The notes beneath the pieces are model-generated. The model was not told the origin of the DNA, made no database searches, and saw only the letters and a list, made by a program, of their open reading frames with translations. A program made the position numbers and the translations under genes. From positions 20,652 through 84,651 of the forward strand of contig NZ_JAMQAW010000091.1 in assembly GCF_023701525.1 (NCBI RefSeq): DNA of 64,000 nucleotides. Reading direction: 5' to 3'. Every line of letters starts with the position of its first letter. The stretch's first letter is position 1. Shown piece by piece: positions 7,206 to 16,031 of this stretch. Source of the stretch: Streptomyces albipurpureus (GTDB lineage: Bacteria > Actinomycetota > Actinomycetes > Streptomycetales > Streptomycetaceae).

Positions 7206-9050
7206 ATGCACCCCCCCGAACCCCTCACCTGGACGCCCCCAGCCAAGGACGACGACCAACCGCCCGCACAGGTGCGCCGCATTCTGCGGCTCTTCCGTCC
7301 CTACCGCGGCCGGCTCGGCGTCGTCGGCCTGCTCGTGGGTGCGGCGTCGCTGGTGTCCGTCGCCTCGCCGTTCATGCTGCGCGAGATCCTGGACACCGCG
7401 ATCCCCGAGGGCCGCACCGGCCTGCTGACCCTGCTGGCGCTGGGAATGATCGTCGCCGCGGTGATGACCAGCGTCTTCGGAGTGCTCCAGACACTGATCT
7501 CCACCACCGTCGGCCAGCGCGTGATGCACGATCTGCGCACGGCCGTGTACAGCCAGCTCCAGCAGATGCCGCTCGCCTTCTTCACCAGGACCCGCACCGG
7601 TGAAGTGCAGTCGCGGATCGCCAACGACATCGGCGGAATGCAGGCCACGGTCACCTCCACGGCCACCTCACTCGTCTCCAACCTCACAGCCGTCATCGCC
7701 ACCGTGGTGGCCATGCTCGCCCTCGACTGGCGACTGACGATCGTCACCCTGCTGCTACTGCCGGTGTTCATCGCGATCAGCCGCCGGGTCGGCCGGGAGC
7801 GCAAGAGGATCACGACCCAACGGCAGAAGCAGATGGCCGCCATGGCCGCGACCGTCACCGAATCGCTGTCGGTCAGCGGCATTCTGCTGGGCCGCACCAT
7901 GGGTCGTGCCGACTCGCTCACCGACTCCTTCGCCAAGGAGTCCGAGCGGCTGGTCGACCTCGAAGTGCGCTCCAGCATGGCGGGCCGCTGGCGGATGTCC
8001 ATCATCGGCATCGTGATGGCCGCGATGCCCGCGGTCATCTACTGGGCAGCCGGCTTCGTTCTCCAAGGGGGCGGCCCGACGATCTCCATCGGCACGCTCG
8101 TCGCCTTTGTCTCGCTCCAGCAGGGCCTCTTTCGGCCCGCGGTCAGTCTGCTCTCCACCGGAGTGGACATGCAGACCTCGCTCGCCCTCTTCCAGCGCAT
8201 CTTCGAGTACCTCGACCTACCCGTGGACATCACCGAACCGGCCAAACCGGTCCGGCTCGACAAGATCCGCGGCGAGGTCCGTTTCGACGGTGTCACCTTC
8301 GCCTACGACCGCAACCAGGCCGCTCCCACGCTCGACAACCTCGATGTGACCGTTCCCGCAGGGGGCAGCCTCGCGGTCGTGGGCTCCACCGGTTCCGGGA
8401 AGTCCACCCTCAGCTATCTGGTGCCACGGCTCTACGACGTCACCGCCGGCCGGGTCACGCTCGACGGGATCGATGTGCGCGACCTCGACTTCGACACCCT
8501 GGCGCGCGCGGTGGGGGTGGTCTCCCAGGAGACCTATCTCTTCCACGCCTCCGTCGGTGACAATCTGCGGTTCGCCAAGCCGGACGCCACGGACAGCGAA
8601 ATCGAGGCGGCCGCCCGAGCAGCGCAGATCCACGAGCACATAGCGTCGCTGCCCGACGGATACAACACCCTGGTGGGGGAGCGGGGCTACCGCTTCTCCG
8701 GCGGGGAGAAACAGCGGCTTGCCATCGCCCGCACCATCCTGCGCGACCCGCCCGTCCTCATCCTGGACGAGGCGACAAGCGCCCTCGACACCCGTACCGA
8801 ACGGGCCGTTCAACAGGCCATCGACGCCCTCTCCGCCGGGCGCACCACCATCACCATCGCCCACCGCCTCTCCACCGTCAGGGATGCCGACGAGATAGTC
8901 GTGCTGGAGTCGGGACGCATCGCCGAGCGGGGTTCCCACGACGAACTGCTGGGCCTGGACGGGCGGTACACCGCACTGGTGCGCCGGGACGCGGAGGCGG
9001 CGGCACCGATCCACCGGGGCGCCCGAGCCACCGCACCGGCCACGCCCTGA
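7206..9050 (+). CDS. ABC exporter half-transporter (TM domain fused to ATPase)
   Basis: A 614-residue type I (type IV fold) exporter. The N-terminal membrane domain (about residues 35-320) has six predicted hydrophobic helices, for example LGVVGLLVGAASLVSVASPF and LTAVIATVVAMLAL. The nucleotide-binding domain (about 350-590) has Walker A VGSTGSGKST near residue 392, Q-loop VSQETYLF, signature FSGGEKQRLAIAR, Walker B VLILDEATSALD and the switch His in TIAHRLSTV. It probably works as a homodimer exporting a hydrophobic compound or drug. The divergent MarR gene suggests ligand-induced expression. The C-terminal 25 residues are low-complexity. Confidence 0.93.
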   Translation: MHPPEPLTWTPPAKDDDQPPAQVRRILRLFRPYRGRLGVVGLLVGAASLVSVASPFMLREILDTAIPEGRTGLLTLLALGMIVAAVMTSVFGVLQTLISTTVGQRVMHDLRTAVYSQLQQMPLAFFTRTRTGEVQSRIANDIGGMQATVTSTATSLVSNLTAVIATVVAMLALDWRLTIVTLLLLPVFIAISRRVGRERKRITTQRQKQMAAMAATVTESLSVSGILLGRTMGRADSLTDSFAKESERLVDLEVRSSMAGRWRMSIIGIVMAAMPAVIYWAAGFVLQGGGPTISIGTLVAFVSLQQGLFRPAVSLLSTGVDMQTSLALFQRIFEYLDLPVDITEPAKPVRLDKIRGEVRFDGVTFAYDRNQAAPTLDNLDVTVPAGGSLAVVGSTGSGKSTLSYLVPRLYDVTAGRVTLDGIDVRDLDFDTLARAVGVVSQETYLFHASVGDNLRFAKPDATDSEIEAAARAAQIHEHIASLPDGYNTLVGERGYRFSGGEKQRLAIARTILRDPPVLILDEATSALDTRTERAVQQAIDALSAGRTTITIAHRLSTVRDADEIVVLESGRIAERGSHDELLGLDGRYTALVRRDAEAAAPIHRGARATAPATP

Positions 9051-9142
9051 CATTGACGCGGCCCGCCCTGCGCCTCCACGGCCGGGCGGGAACCACGGAG
9101 CACTCGGTCACCGTTCTGAGCTCGTCTCGACGGCTCCGGTCC

Positions 9143-10225
9143 CTAGCCGAGGGCGGGCGCCCGCTCCAGAAGTCGCCGGATCTCCCGGACCGCTGCCCGC
9201 CCGGCCCTGTTGGCCCCCACCGTCGAGGCAGAGGGGCCGTATCCCACCAGATGGATCCGCTCATCCCGCACGGCCCGGGTCCCATCCATCTGAATGCCAC
9301 CACCGGTCTCCCGTAGCCTCAGCGGCGCAAGATGCTCGATCGCCGCCCTGAAGCCGGTGGCCCAGAGGATGACATCCGCCGCCACGGTCCGCCCGTCGGG
9401 CCAGCTGGCACCCGTCGGTGTGATCCGCTCAAACATCGGCCGCCGATCGAGAACTCCCTGCTCACGCGCCCGTTCAATGGCCTCGGTGACAGGCAGCCCG
9501 GTCACCGAGACCACACTCTGCGGTGGCAGCCCCTGACGTACCCGTTCCTCCACCATGGAGACCACCGTCCGGCCGCGGTTCTCGTCGAAGGGCCCCTCGA
9601 CGAACACCGGAGGCCGTCGAGTCACCCATGTCGTCGCTGCCGCGTAGGGCGCGATCTCCATCAGATGCTGGGTCCCCGACGCACCACCGCCGACCACGAT
9701 CACCCGCTTCCCCGCGAACTCCTGCGGCCCCTGATACTGAGCGGTGTGCAACTGCCGTCCCCGAAAGGTCTCCTGTCCCCGATAGCGCGGCCAGAACGGC
9801 CGATCCCAGGTACCGGTCGCGTTGATCACCGCCCGCGTCGACCACACCCCCGCCGAGGTCTCCACCAGCAGCCGCCCACCTTCGCCCTCCCGAACGGCGC
9901 TGACATCGACGGGCCGCTGGACCGCGAGCTCGAAGTGCTCCTCGTACGCGGCGAAATAGGCGCCGACCACCTCCGCGGACGGCCGGGTCCCATCGGCGTC
10001 CGTCAGCTCCATACCGGGTAGCGCGTGTATCCCGTGGACCTTGTCAAAGGTCAGCGAAGGCCACCGGAACTGCCAGGCGCCGCCCGGACCGGGCGCATGG
10101 TCCAGCACCACGAAGTCACGGCCGGGGCGTAGCCCCGAGCGCCGCAGATGGTAGGCGCCGGACAGCCCTGCCTGCCCGGCGCCGATCACCACGACATCCA
10201 CATCCCGCACCCCGGAGTTGTTCAC
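9143..10225 (-). CDS. Flavin-containing monooxygenase-like oxidoreductase
   Basis: A 360-residue two-dinucleotide-binding protein. The FAD Rossmann motif VVIGAGQAGLSGAYHL lies near residue 10 and the NAD(P) Rossmann motif VIVVGGGASGTQHL near residue 170. ILWATGFRAAI matches the ATG motif that ends the NADPH domain in group B flavoprotein monooxygenases. The length is short for a classical FMO or Baeyer-Villiger enzyme and fits the YUC/ArsO-like putative flavoproteins. The GTG at 10225 was chosen because it puts the Rossmann motif at the N-terminus. It converges on the ABC exporter and diverges from the YjbQ gene with a 75-base gap. The substrate is unknown. Confidence 0.85.
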   Translation of the reverse strand: MNNSGVRDVDVVVIGAGQAGLSGAYHLRRSGLRPGRDFVVLDHAPGPGGAWQFRWPSLTFDKVHGIHALPGMELTDADGTRPSAEVVGAYFAAYEEHFELAVQRPVDVSAVREGEGGRLLVETSAGVWSTRAVINATGTWDRPFWPRYRGQETFRGRQLHTAQYQGPQEFAGKRVIVVGGGASGTQHLMEIAPYAAATTWVTRRPPVFVEGPFDENRGRTVVSMVEERVRQGLPPQSVVSVTGLPVTEAIERAREQGVLDRRPMFERITPTGASWPDGRTVAADVILWATGFRAAIEHLAPLRLRETGGGIQMDGTRAVRDERIHLVGYGPSASTVGANRAGRAAVREIRRLLERAPALG

Positions 10226-10300
10226 GCCTCTACCAACGGTTTCGGACTCGCGGATCTTCCCGACCCACGCTCCCAGGCCCGGCTGCGGGATGATGGGCCC

Positions 10301-10723
10301 ATGCCCGGACCCTTCACCACCCAGCTGCTGTCCGTGACCACCGGCCAGGCGGAGACCGTGACCGATCTGACCGAGGACTGCGAGCGGTTCCTCCACGAGG
10401 CCGCGGGAGGCCGGGACGGTCTGCTGAACGTCTTCGTCCCGCACGCCACGGCCGGGATCGCGATCATCGAGACAGGCGCCGGCAGCGATGACGACCTCCT
10501 TGCCGCACTCCACACACTGCTCCCACCCGACGACCGCTGGCAACACCGCCACGGCACCCCCGGCCACGGCCGCGACCATGTCCTCCCGGCCTTTGTGCCG
10601 CCTCATGCGACGCTGCCGGTGATCGCCGGCCGACTGGAACTCGGCACCTGGCAGTCGGTGTGCCTGGTCGATACGAACCGGGACAACCCACGGCGGCAGG
10701 TGCGGTTGAGCTTCCTGGGCTGA
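10301..10723 (+). CDS. YjbQ / UPF0047 family protein
   Basis: A 140-residue single-domain protein typical of the YjbQ family. Conserved signatures are LLNVFVPHATAGIAIIE, the histidine-rich HRHGTPGHGRDHVLP and GTWQSVCLVDTNRDNPRRQV. The E. coli member has weak thiamine phosphate synthase activity, but the physiological role is unsettled. The histidines and the conserved Glu may bind a metal. The ATG at 10301 gives the usual family length. It stands alone, diverging from the flavin oxidoreductase and converging on the ABC permease. Confidence 0.9.
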   Translation: MPGPFTTQLLSVTTGQAETVTDLTEDCERFLHEAAGGRDGLLNVFVPHATAGIAIIETGAGSDDDLLAALHTLLPPDDRWQHRHGTPGHGRDHVLPAFVPPHATLPVIAGRLELGTWQSVCLVDTNRDNPRRQVRLSFLG

Positions 10724-10871
10724 CGCGGCTGTGGAGTGAGTGACCCGTTCGGGCCTGAGGGGCTAGGTGGTGGACGGTCTCGCTTCCACGGCGGCGGGTG
10801 GGGACCCGTCATCGGCAGTCGTGCTCGTCAGGACTGTCCCGGCTTATGACCGCTCCTCCGTCCGCCCCTGT

Positions 10872-11768
10872 TCAGGACAGCACACGGCGCCGGAAGTTGC
10901 GCAGCCCCAGACTCAGGAAGAGCACACAGAACCCCACCAGTACCGGGTAGACGATGTACAACGACATATGGGATACATCGGTGAACCCGGCCCGCATTCC
11001 CTCGCTGATGTAGATCAGTGGATTGATGAGAACCAGTACCTGGAGCCAGTGGAATCCGCCCACTTCCACCAGCGAGAGTTGCGTCCACTGGTAGTAGGTG
11101 CCCCCGAGGAAGACGAGCGGCAGCACCACGAATCCGAACATCACACCGATGTTGCGCGGCTCGAAGGTCGTCCCCAACAGCAGTCCCAGCGAGGTCATGG
11201 CGATGCAGGACAGCGGAATCAGGGTGAGCACGATCCACCAGTGGATGTTCAGCTGCGGTTCGACGCCCGGGGCGTGCACCACGGCCGCGATCGGCAGGAC
11301 GATGGCCGCCGAGATCAGTCCCTGGACCGCGCCCGACAGCACTCGGGCCACCGCCACCAGCCAGATGGGGCAGGGGGCCTGCACCCGGTCCTCGATTTCA
11401 CGGGTGAAACCGAACTCCTGGGACATCTGGATGGCGACGGACTGGATGCCCTGGAACATGATGGCGACGGAGACCACACCGGGGACCAGAATGGTCGCGA
11501 AGGTGGATTCCCCGGCCTTCCCTCCGGCGGAGCCGACACCCTGGCCGATGAGGGGGAAGACATAGAGGAAGACGAACACCAGGAGGAACGGTTGCATGAC
11601 GGTGCGGCCGACGAACTCGCCGAAGTTCTTCCTCAGTACGGTCAGATCCCGTCGGATGAGAGCGGCGAGTGCGGAGCGTCCGGCAGCGGCAGGGGATCGC
11701 TGGGGTACCGCGTCGATACGGCGGGGGAGCGGACTCATCGACGGTGGGGCTGCGTTGGATGCGGACAT
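10872..11768 (-). CDS. ABC-2 type permease (DrrB-like)
   Basis: A 298-residue membrane subunit with six hydrophobic segments. They include PFLLVFVFLYVFPLIGQGVG, AAIVLPIAAVVHA, NIGVMFGFVVLPLVFLGG and LYIVYPVLVGFCVLFLSLGL. Loop EFGFTREIEDRVQAPCP is the typical ABC-2 coupling helix (conserved E-x2-R-x-R-x4-P pattern region). The ATG at 11768 shares one base with the TGA of the ATPase gene, so the subunits are made in a coupled way. Such pairs export drugs, polyketides or polysaccharide precursors; the cargo is unknown here. Confidence 0.92.
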   Translation of the reverse strand: MSASNAAPPSMSPLPRRIDAVPQRSPAAAGRSALAALIRRDLTVLRKNFGEFVGRTVMQPFLLVFVFLYVFPLIGQGVGSAGGKAGESTFATILVPGVVSVAIMFQGIQSVAIQMSQEFGFTREIEDRVQAPCPIWLVAVARVLSGAVQGLISAAIVLPIAAVVHAPGVEPQLNIHWWIVLTLIPLSCIAMTSLGLLLGTTFEPRNIGVMFGFVVLPLVFLGGTYYQWTQLSLVEVGGFHWLQVLVLINPLIYISEGMRAGFTDVSHMSLYIVYPVLVGFCVLFLSLGLRNFRRRVLS

Positions 11769-12772
11769 CAGTCCCGCAACTCCTTCCCGGTCAGGCTGAT
11801 GAACACCGTCTCCAAGGTGCTCTCCGACAGGGAGAGGTCAATCAGCTCGAAACCGCTGTTCTCCGCGCTGGCCACCACCTTGGGCAGCAGCCGGTCGTTG
11901 CCCTTGACCTGGAGTTCGACTCCGCCATCGATGAACCTGGTGCGGACGACGCGGGGGATGTCGTGGCGCAACTGGTCGGCCAGTTTCTGAGCGGGGCCGT
12001 TCGCGATGACGGTGACGGTGGTGTCCGCGCCGAGCCCTCGCTTCAGAGCTGAGGGAGTGTCCAGGGCCAGCACCCGACCGTGGTCGATGATCGCCACCCG
12101 ATCGCAGAGCCGGTCCGCCTCCTCCATGTTGTGTGTGGTGAGCAAGATGGTCTGGCCATCGGCGATCAGACGCTCCAGCACTCCCCACAGGTCCAGCCGC
12201 CCCTGTGGGTCCAGGCCCGCGGTCGGCTCGTCGAGGAAGAGCACCGCGGGACGGTGGAAGATGGCGCGCGCGAGCATCAGGCGTTGTGCCATGCCGCCCG
12301 ACAGCGCCTGGACCGAGGAGGCTCGCCACCGGGTGAGATGGAACTCCTCCAGGAGTTCGGTGGCCGTCCGCTGGGACTGGCGGCGGGGGATGCCGAAGAG
12401 GAGCCCGTGGAAGTACAGGTTCTCCCACACCGTCAGGGAGCGGTCGAGGGTGTTCTGCTGGGTGACCGCCGCAATGATCTGCTTGACTCGGGTGGGTTGG
12501 CGGACCACGTCGATTCCGCCGATGAACGCGGCTCCGCCCGTGGGCACGACGCGCCCGGTCAGCATTCCGACGGTGGTTGTCTTCCCGGCACCGTTGGGGC
12601 CCAGCAGACCGAAGATCTCTCCCCGGCGCACCCTGAGATTGATCCGGTCGACCGCCGCGAAGTCTGTTTCCGGGTACACCTTGGTCAGGTCAGCCGTACG
12701 CACGATGACTTCGGACTCCGGACCCTCTGGGCCATAGGGAGCCGGGGCCGGGTCCCGGTGGGGTGCCGTCAT
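11768..12772 (-). CDS. ABC transporter ATPase (DrrA-like)
   Basis: A 334-residue cytoplasmic ATPase. Walker A GPNGAGKTTTVGML lies near residue 58. The variant signature LSGGMAQRLMLARA, Walker B AVLFLDEPTAGLDPQG and switch LLTTHNMEEADRL follow. A C-terminal DrrA-type extension covers about residues 240-334. It pairs with the downstream ABC-2 permease and is preceded by a small gene that overlaps its start by 4 bases. Together they form a three-gene minus-strand operon. The daunorubicin-resistance family assignment is by motif and gene order. Confidence 0.92.
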   Translation of the reverse strand: MTAPHRDPAPAPYGPEGPESEVIVRTADLTKVYPETDFAAVDRINLRVRRGEIFGLLGPNGAGKTTTVGMLTGRVVPTGGAAFIGGIDVVRQPTRVKQIIAAVTQQNTLDRSLTVWENLYFHGLLFGIPRRQSQRTATELLEEFHLTRWRASSVQALSGGMAQRLMLARAIFHRPAVLFLDEPTAGLDPQGRLDLWGVLERLIADGQTILLTTHNMEEADRLCDRVAIIDHGRVLALDTPSALKRGLGADTTVTVIANGPAQKLADQLRHDIPRVVRTRFIDGGVELQVKGNDRLLPKVVASAENSGFELIDLSLSESTLETVFISLTGKELRD

Positions 12773-13185
12773 GGCCGCTCACGCCGAATCCAGTGGGCCC
12801 GGCGCTGATACCGGGCGACCGGAGGCGGCGGCGGAGGAGGTGTGGAGTGCGGCTGGAGGCCTTCCGTCCGATGGTCGGCGGTGGGAGTGTCGGCCGGCGG
12901 GTGGAGTCCTTCCAGCGAGTAGTTCGTCTGGGCGATGGCGTCCACGAGTTGCTGTTCGCCGAATGCCTCCGAGCCGGGTACATGGGGTACGAAGCCGATC
13001 AGGACGCCCTCGCTGACGATCTCCGCGTCGAGCCCTGCCGCTCCATCGACGTCCCAGAGCGCTTCGATCCCCTCGTCGAGCACAACCCGGACACCGAACT
13101 CATAGACCCCCGCCTCAACGAGATGGGCCATCACACCACGGGCACGCAGAGCCGAAACCACCCGGCCGGCACGTTCCGCATCCAT
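12769..13185 (-). CDS. Hypothetical protein, first gene of the DrrAB-type operon
   Basis: A 138-residue protein I do not recognise. The first ~95 residues look globular (MDAERAGRVVSALRARGVMA, then VYEFGVRVVLDEGIEALWDV). After that comes a low-complexity tail with a run of seven prolines (STPPPPPPPVARYQ) ending in a basic WIRRERP. No membrane segment or cysteine is seen. The ATG at 13185 follows an AGGAGG site; a GTG at 13197 overlaps that site and is less likely. The 4-base overlap with the ATPase gene implies coupled expression, so it may be a chaperone, adaptor or sensor for the exporter, but nothing in the sequence shows this. Confidence 0.65.
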   Translation of the reverse strand: MDAERAGRVVSALRARGVMAHLVEAGVYEFGVRVVLDEGIEALWDVDGAAGLDAEIVSEGVLIGFVPHVPGSEAFGEQQLVDAIAQTNYSLEGLHPPADTPTADHRTEGLQPHSTPPPPPPPVARYQRRAHWIRRERP

Positions 13186-13786
13186 CGCCGGGGACACCTC
13201 CTCTACACACGCTCGGTCATGGACGGGTGTGCGTGGCGACCACCCGCGGGAGGACGTGCCGCATGGGGGATGATGGATCGCCGACTCACCGCGTACGCTC
13301 CGAAGCGCGCGGTGCGGAGCCGTTGGCCCAGAACTCGATCCCTGTCGACAGCACCCACCTCATCGTGACCACCATGAAGCTCTGAACCGTTCACAACAGC
13401 AGGGCCACCGGACCGTGCTTCATTCCTGGAACACTTCATTCCTGGAACAACAGACGACCGACACCGGATGCGGGAGATCCGACCGCTTCCTTCGATCGAT
13501 TTCCACGATACTCCGCCCTGCTCCGCTGGGAACTCGATGCGCCGTCCGGCCAGCTCCGCAGCGGTGTGATGGACGCGGTCACCACAGCGTTGGGGCCCGT
13601 CCGGCAGGCCTTCACCCGTTCCGCGCGGTGACCCGAAGGGGCGTCCACCGGTTGGGTGAGCCGGGTGGCGCCAGACCCGTTCCGCGCTTCCCAACGGTAT
13701 GACGGGAGGGCTACCCGTGACCGGATCGGCGATGATCGTGCGGGGCGGGCCGAGCACCTCTTCGACTTCCTCGGCTGAACGCGGGG
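13186..13786. other. 600-base gap between two minus-strand operons
   Basis: No intact gene is seen. A plus-strand frame from about 13470 to the TGA ending at 13631 reads as coding-like (for example ASFDRFPRYSALLRWELDA) but has no start codon, so it may be the tail of a lost gene. A 16-base tandem duplication (TTCATTCCTGGAACAC, twice) lies at 13419-13448. The region also contains the promoter side of the DrrAB operon (near 13200-13260) and the 3' end of the siderophore operon. Confidence 0.4.
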
Positions 13787-14842
13787 TCAGCTGTTCCTGC
13801 GGGCTTCGCGCACCAGCAGCCAGACGAAGTACATACCGCCGATCGAGACCGTCACGATGCCGACCGGCAGTTGCACCGGAGCGAAGATGCGCTGGCCGAT
13901 GAGATCGGCCACGACCAGCAGGAACGCTCCGAGCACCGCGGATGGCACCAGTGCCACGGACGAGGTGCGGGTGATCCGCCGGGCGATCTGCGGTGCGACG
14001 AGGGAGACAAAGGCGATCGGCCCGGCGGACGCCGTCACCAGCGCGGTCAACCCCACCCCGAGGACGACCGCGACCAGCCGTATGACGTTGGTACGAGTAC
14101 CGAGAGCGGATGCCGCGTCGTCGCCGAGTTCCAACTGCCGCATCGACGGGCCGGTGGCCAGAGTCAGCGGTACGAGAACGGCGAGGATGGCCAGGACCGG
14201 CCAGAGTTGGTCGTACCCCAGGCTGTTGAGCGAGCCGCCACCCCAGACCGCGGCCAGCATGGCCTCCTCGATGTCCGCCCGGAGGATGAGCCAGGTGTTG
14301 AAGGCACCGAGCATGGCCGAGATCGCGATACCGACGATGATCAGCTGGAATGCCTGCGTCCCTTGGCGATAGGCGAGGACGAAGACCAGGAACGCGGTGG
14401 CGATCCCGCCGAGCAGTGATCCGGCGGCCACCTGGTAGTAGCCGCCACCGCTGATGAGCATGACCACGAGCGCCCCGGTGTAGGAACCGGAGGAGAAACC
14501 GATGATGTCGGGTGAGCCCAGGGGGTTTCTGCTGATCGACTGGAAGACCGCCCCGGCGATCGCCAACGCCGCGCCGAAGAGCACGGCGAGGAGCGCCCTG
14601 GGCAGCCGCCACTCGACGATGACCGTTCTGGCGCCGCCCTCTCCGTTTCCCGCGAGCGCCCGCATCACGTCGCCCAAGGGGATTTCATAGGTGCCGTAGG
14701 CGAGGGAGACCAGGACCGCGCCGGCGGTGAGAACCAGGAAGACGGCACAGGTGAGGGCGGTGCGTACATCGAAGCGGAACGACCAGCGGCGACCGCGGGA
14801 AACAAGGGTGGGTCTGCCGAAGTTGAAGGGGGCGGTACTCAC
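13787..14842 (-). CDS. FecCD-family siderophore ABC permease (second subunit)
   Basis: A 351-residue BtuC/FecCD permease with about ten hydrophobic helices. Family features are WRLPRALLAVLFGAALAIAG, QSISRNPLGSPDIIGFSSG, GDDAASALGTRTNVIRLVA (coupling-helix region) and PIAFVSLVAPQIARRI. It would pair with the 369-residue permease to move a ferric siderophore across the membrane. A GTG at 14842 (N-terminus VSTAPFNFG) was chosen; a GTG at 14863 is possible, and neither has a strong ribosome site. No ATPase gene is present in the operon, so a shared FecE-type ATPase encoded elsewhere is required. Confidence 0.92.
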   Translation of the reverse strand: MSTAPFNFGRPTLVSRGRRWSFRFDVRTALTCAVFLVLTAGAVLVSLAYGTYEIPLGDVMRALAGNGEGGARTVIVEWRLPRALLAVLFGAALAIAGAVFQSISRNPLGSPDIIGFSSGSYTGALVVMLISGGGYYQVAAGSLLGGIATAFLVFVLAYRQGTQAFQLIIVGIAISAMLGAFNTWLILRADIEEAMLAAVWGGGSLNSLGYDQLWPVLAILAVLVPLTLATGPSMRQLELGDDAASALGTRTNVIRLVAVVLGVGLTALVTASAGPIAFVSLVAPQIARRITRTSSVALVPSAVLGAFLLVVADLIGQRIFAPVQLPVGIVTVSIGGMYFVWLLVREARRNS

Positions 14843-14921
14843 AGTCCGCTCGCTTTCTCGCACGGGCGGGCTGAAGGACCTGCGGGAACGTTCTCGGCGG
14901 TGTGCGCGGGGGGCGCGGTGC

Positions 14922-16031
14922 TCACAAGCCGCTCGCCTTCTTGCGGCGGACGAGCAGGATCAGCACGGGCGCGCCGATGAATGCGGTCACGATGCCGACC
15001 TGGAGTTCTTGGGGGGACAGGACGATCCGTCCGACGGTGTCGGAGAGGACCAGCAGAATCGGCGCGCAGACCATGGTGTAGAGCATGATCCAGCGCTGGT
15101 CAGGCCCGACGAACCAGCGTGCGATGTGCGGGATCATCAGGCCGACGAAGCCGATGGGACCGGCTGCCGCGGTGGCGGCCCCCGCCAGCAGGGTGACGGC
15201 GATGACCACCACCACACGGGTGCGGCCCACACTCGCGCCCAGGGACCGGGCGAGATCGTCACCGAGGGCGACCGCGTTCAGGGATCGTGCCGAGAGGAGG
15301 GCGAGCACCAGTCCCACCGTGATGAAGGGCAGGACGTTCCAGAAGGTGTCCCAACCCCGGGCGGCGAGTGATCCCGCGGCCCAGCCGCGCATCTCGTCGA
15401 AGACATCGGGCCGCAGCAGGGCGATCGCGGACGAGATTCCGGCGAGCACCGCGCTCAGAGCGACACCGACGAGGGTCAGTTTGACGGGTGTCGCACCCGC
15501 CCGGCCCGCAGAGCCCAGTGCGTACACCGCCGTGGTGACGACGATCGCTCCGGCGAAGGACAGGGCGAGGTACCCCTCGAACGACGTCAGTCCCAGGAAG
15601 GCGATGCCCAGGGTGACGGCGAATCCGGCGCCCGCGTTGACACCGAGGATGCCGGGGTCGGCCAGCGGATTGCGGGTGAGCGCCTGGATGAGGGCGCCGG
15701 AGACACCCAGGGCGGCCCCGACGATCAGCCCGAGCAGAGCGCGGGGCACCCGGAGGTCACGCACGATGAAGGCGGCCTCCGACCCGTCAAAGGCGAAGAG
15801 CGCGTTCCAGACGTCCGGGAGGGGGAGGGACCTGGCGCCGATGGCCAGGCTTCCCAGCAGACACACCGCGAGGGTGACAACGGCGATCAGGAGTCCAAGG
15901 GAGCGGCCCGCGTTGGTACGGGCGAGTCCCGGGCGCTGGCCCTTCCCGTCGTCCCGGCCGGACGGCCCGGACGACGGGGCCTTTGCTCGTCCGGGCCGCC
16001 CGGCCGGAGCGGCGGCCACTGTGGTGCTCAT
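14922..16031 (-). CDS. FecCD-family siderophore ABC permease (first subunit)
   Basis: A 369-residue integral membrane permease. It contains LRVPRALLGLIVGAALGVSG, QALTRNPLADPGILGVNAG, LGDDLARSLGASVGRTRVV and PIGFVGLMIPHIARWFVGPD, all hallmark blocks of the FecCD family. The first ~45 residues are cytoplasmic and low-complexity (Pro/Gly/Arg). The ATG at 16031 overlaps the stop of the siderophore-interacting protein by 4 bases, and the second permease follows after 79 bases. It forms the heterodimeric channel of the uptake system with that second subunit. Confidence 0.93.
   Translation of the reverse strand: MSTTVAAAPAGRPGRAKAPSSGPSGRDDGKGQRPGLARTNAGRSLGLLIAVVTLAVCLLGSLAIGARSLPLPDVWNALFAFDGSEAAFIVRDLRVPRALLGLIVGAALGVSGALIQALTRNPLADPGILGVNAGAGFAVTLGIAFLGLTSFEGYLALSFAGAIVVTTAVYALGSAGRAGATPVKLTLVGVALSAVLAGISSAIALLRPDVFDEMRGWAAGSLAARGWDTFWNVLPFITVGLVLALLSARSLNAVALGDDLARSLGASVGRTRVVVVIAVTLLAGAATAAAGPIGFVGLMIPHIARWFVGPDQRWIMLYTMVCAPILLVLSDTVGRIVLSPQELQVGIVTAFIGAPVLILLVRRKKASGL

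Noticed and set aside
13470..13631. Plus-strand coding-like fragment in the gap before the siderophore operon
   Set aside because: No start codon and isolated on the opposite strand to its neighbours; cannot be supported as a gene.
13203..14612. Minus-strand 469-codon frame overlapping the second FecCD permease
   Set aside because: Arg/His-rich shadow frame of the permease gene and the gap after it; no domain resemblance.
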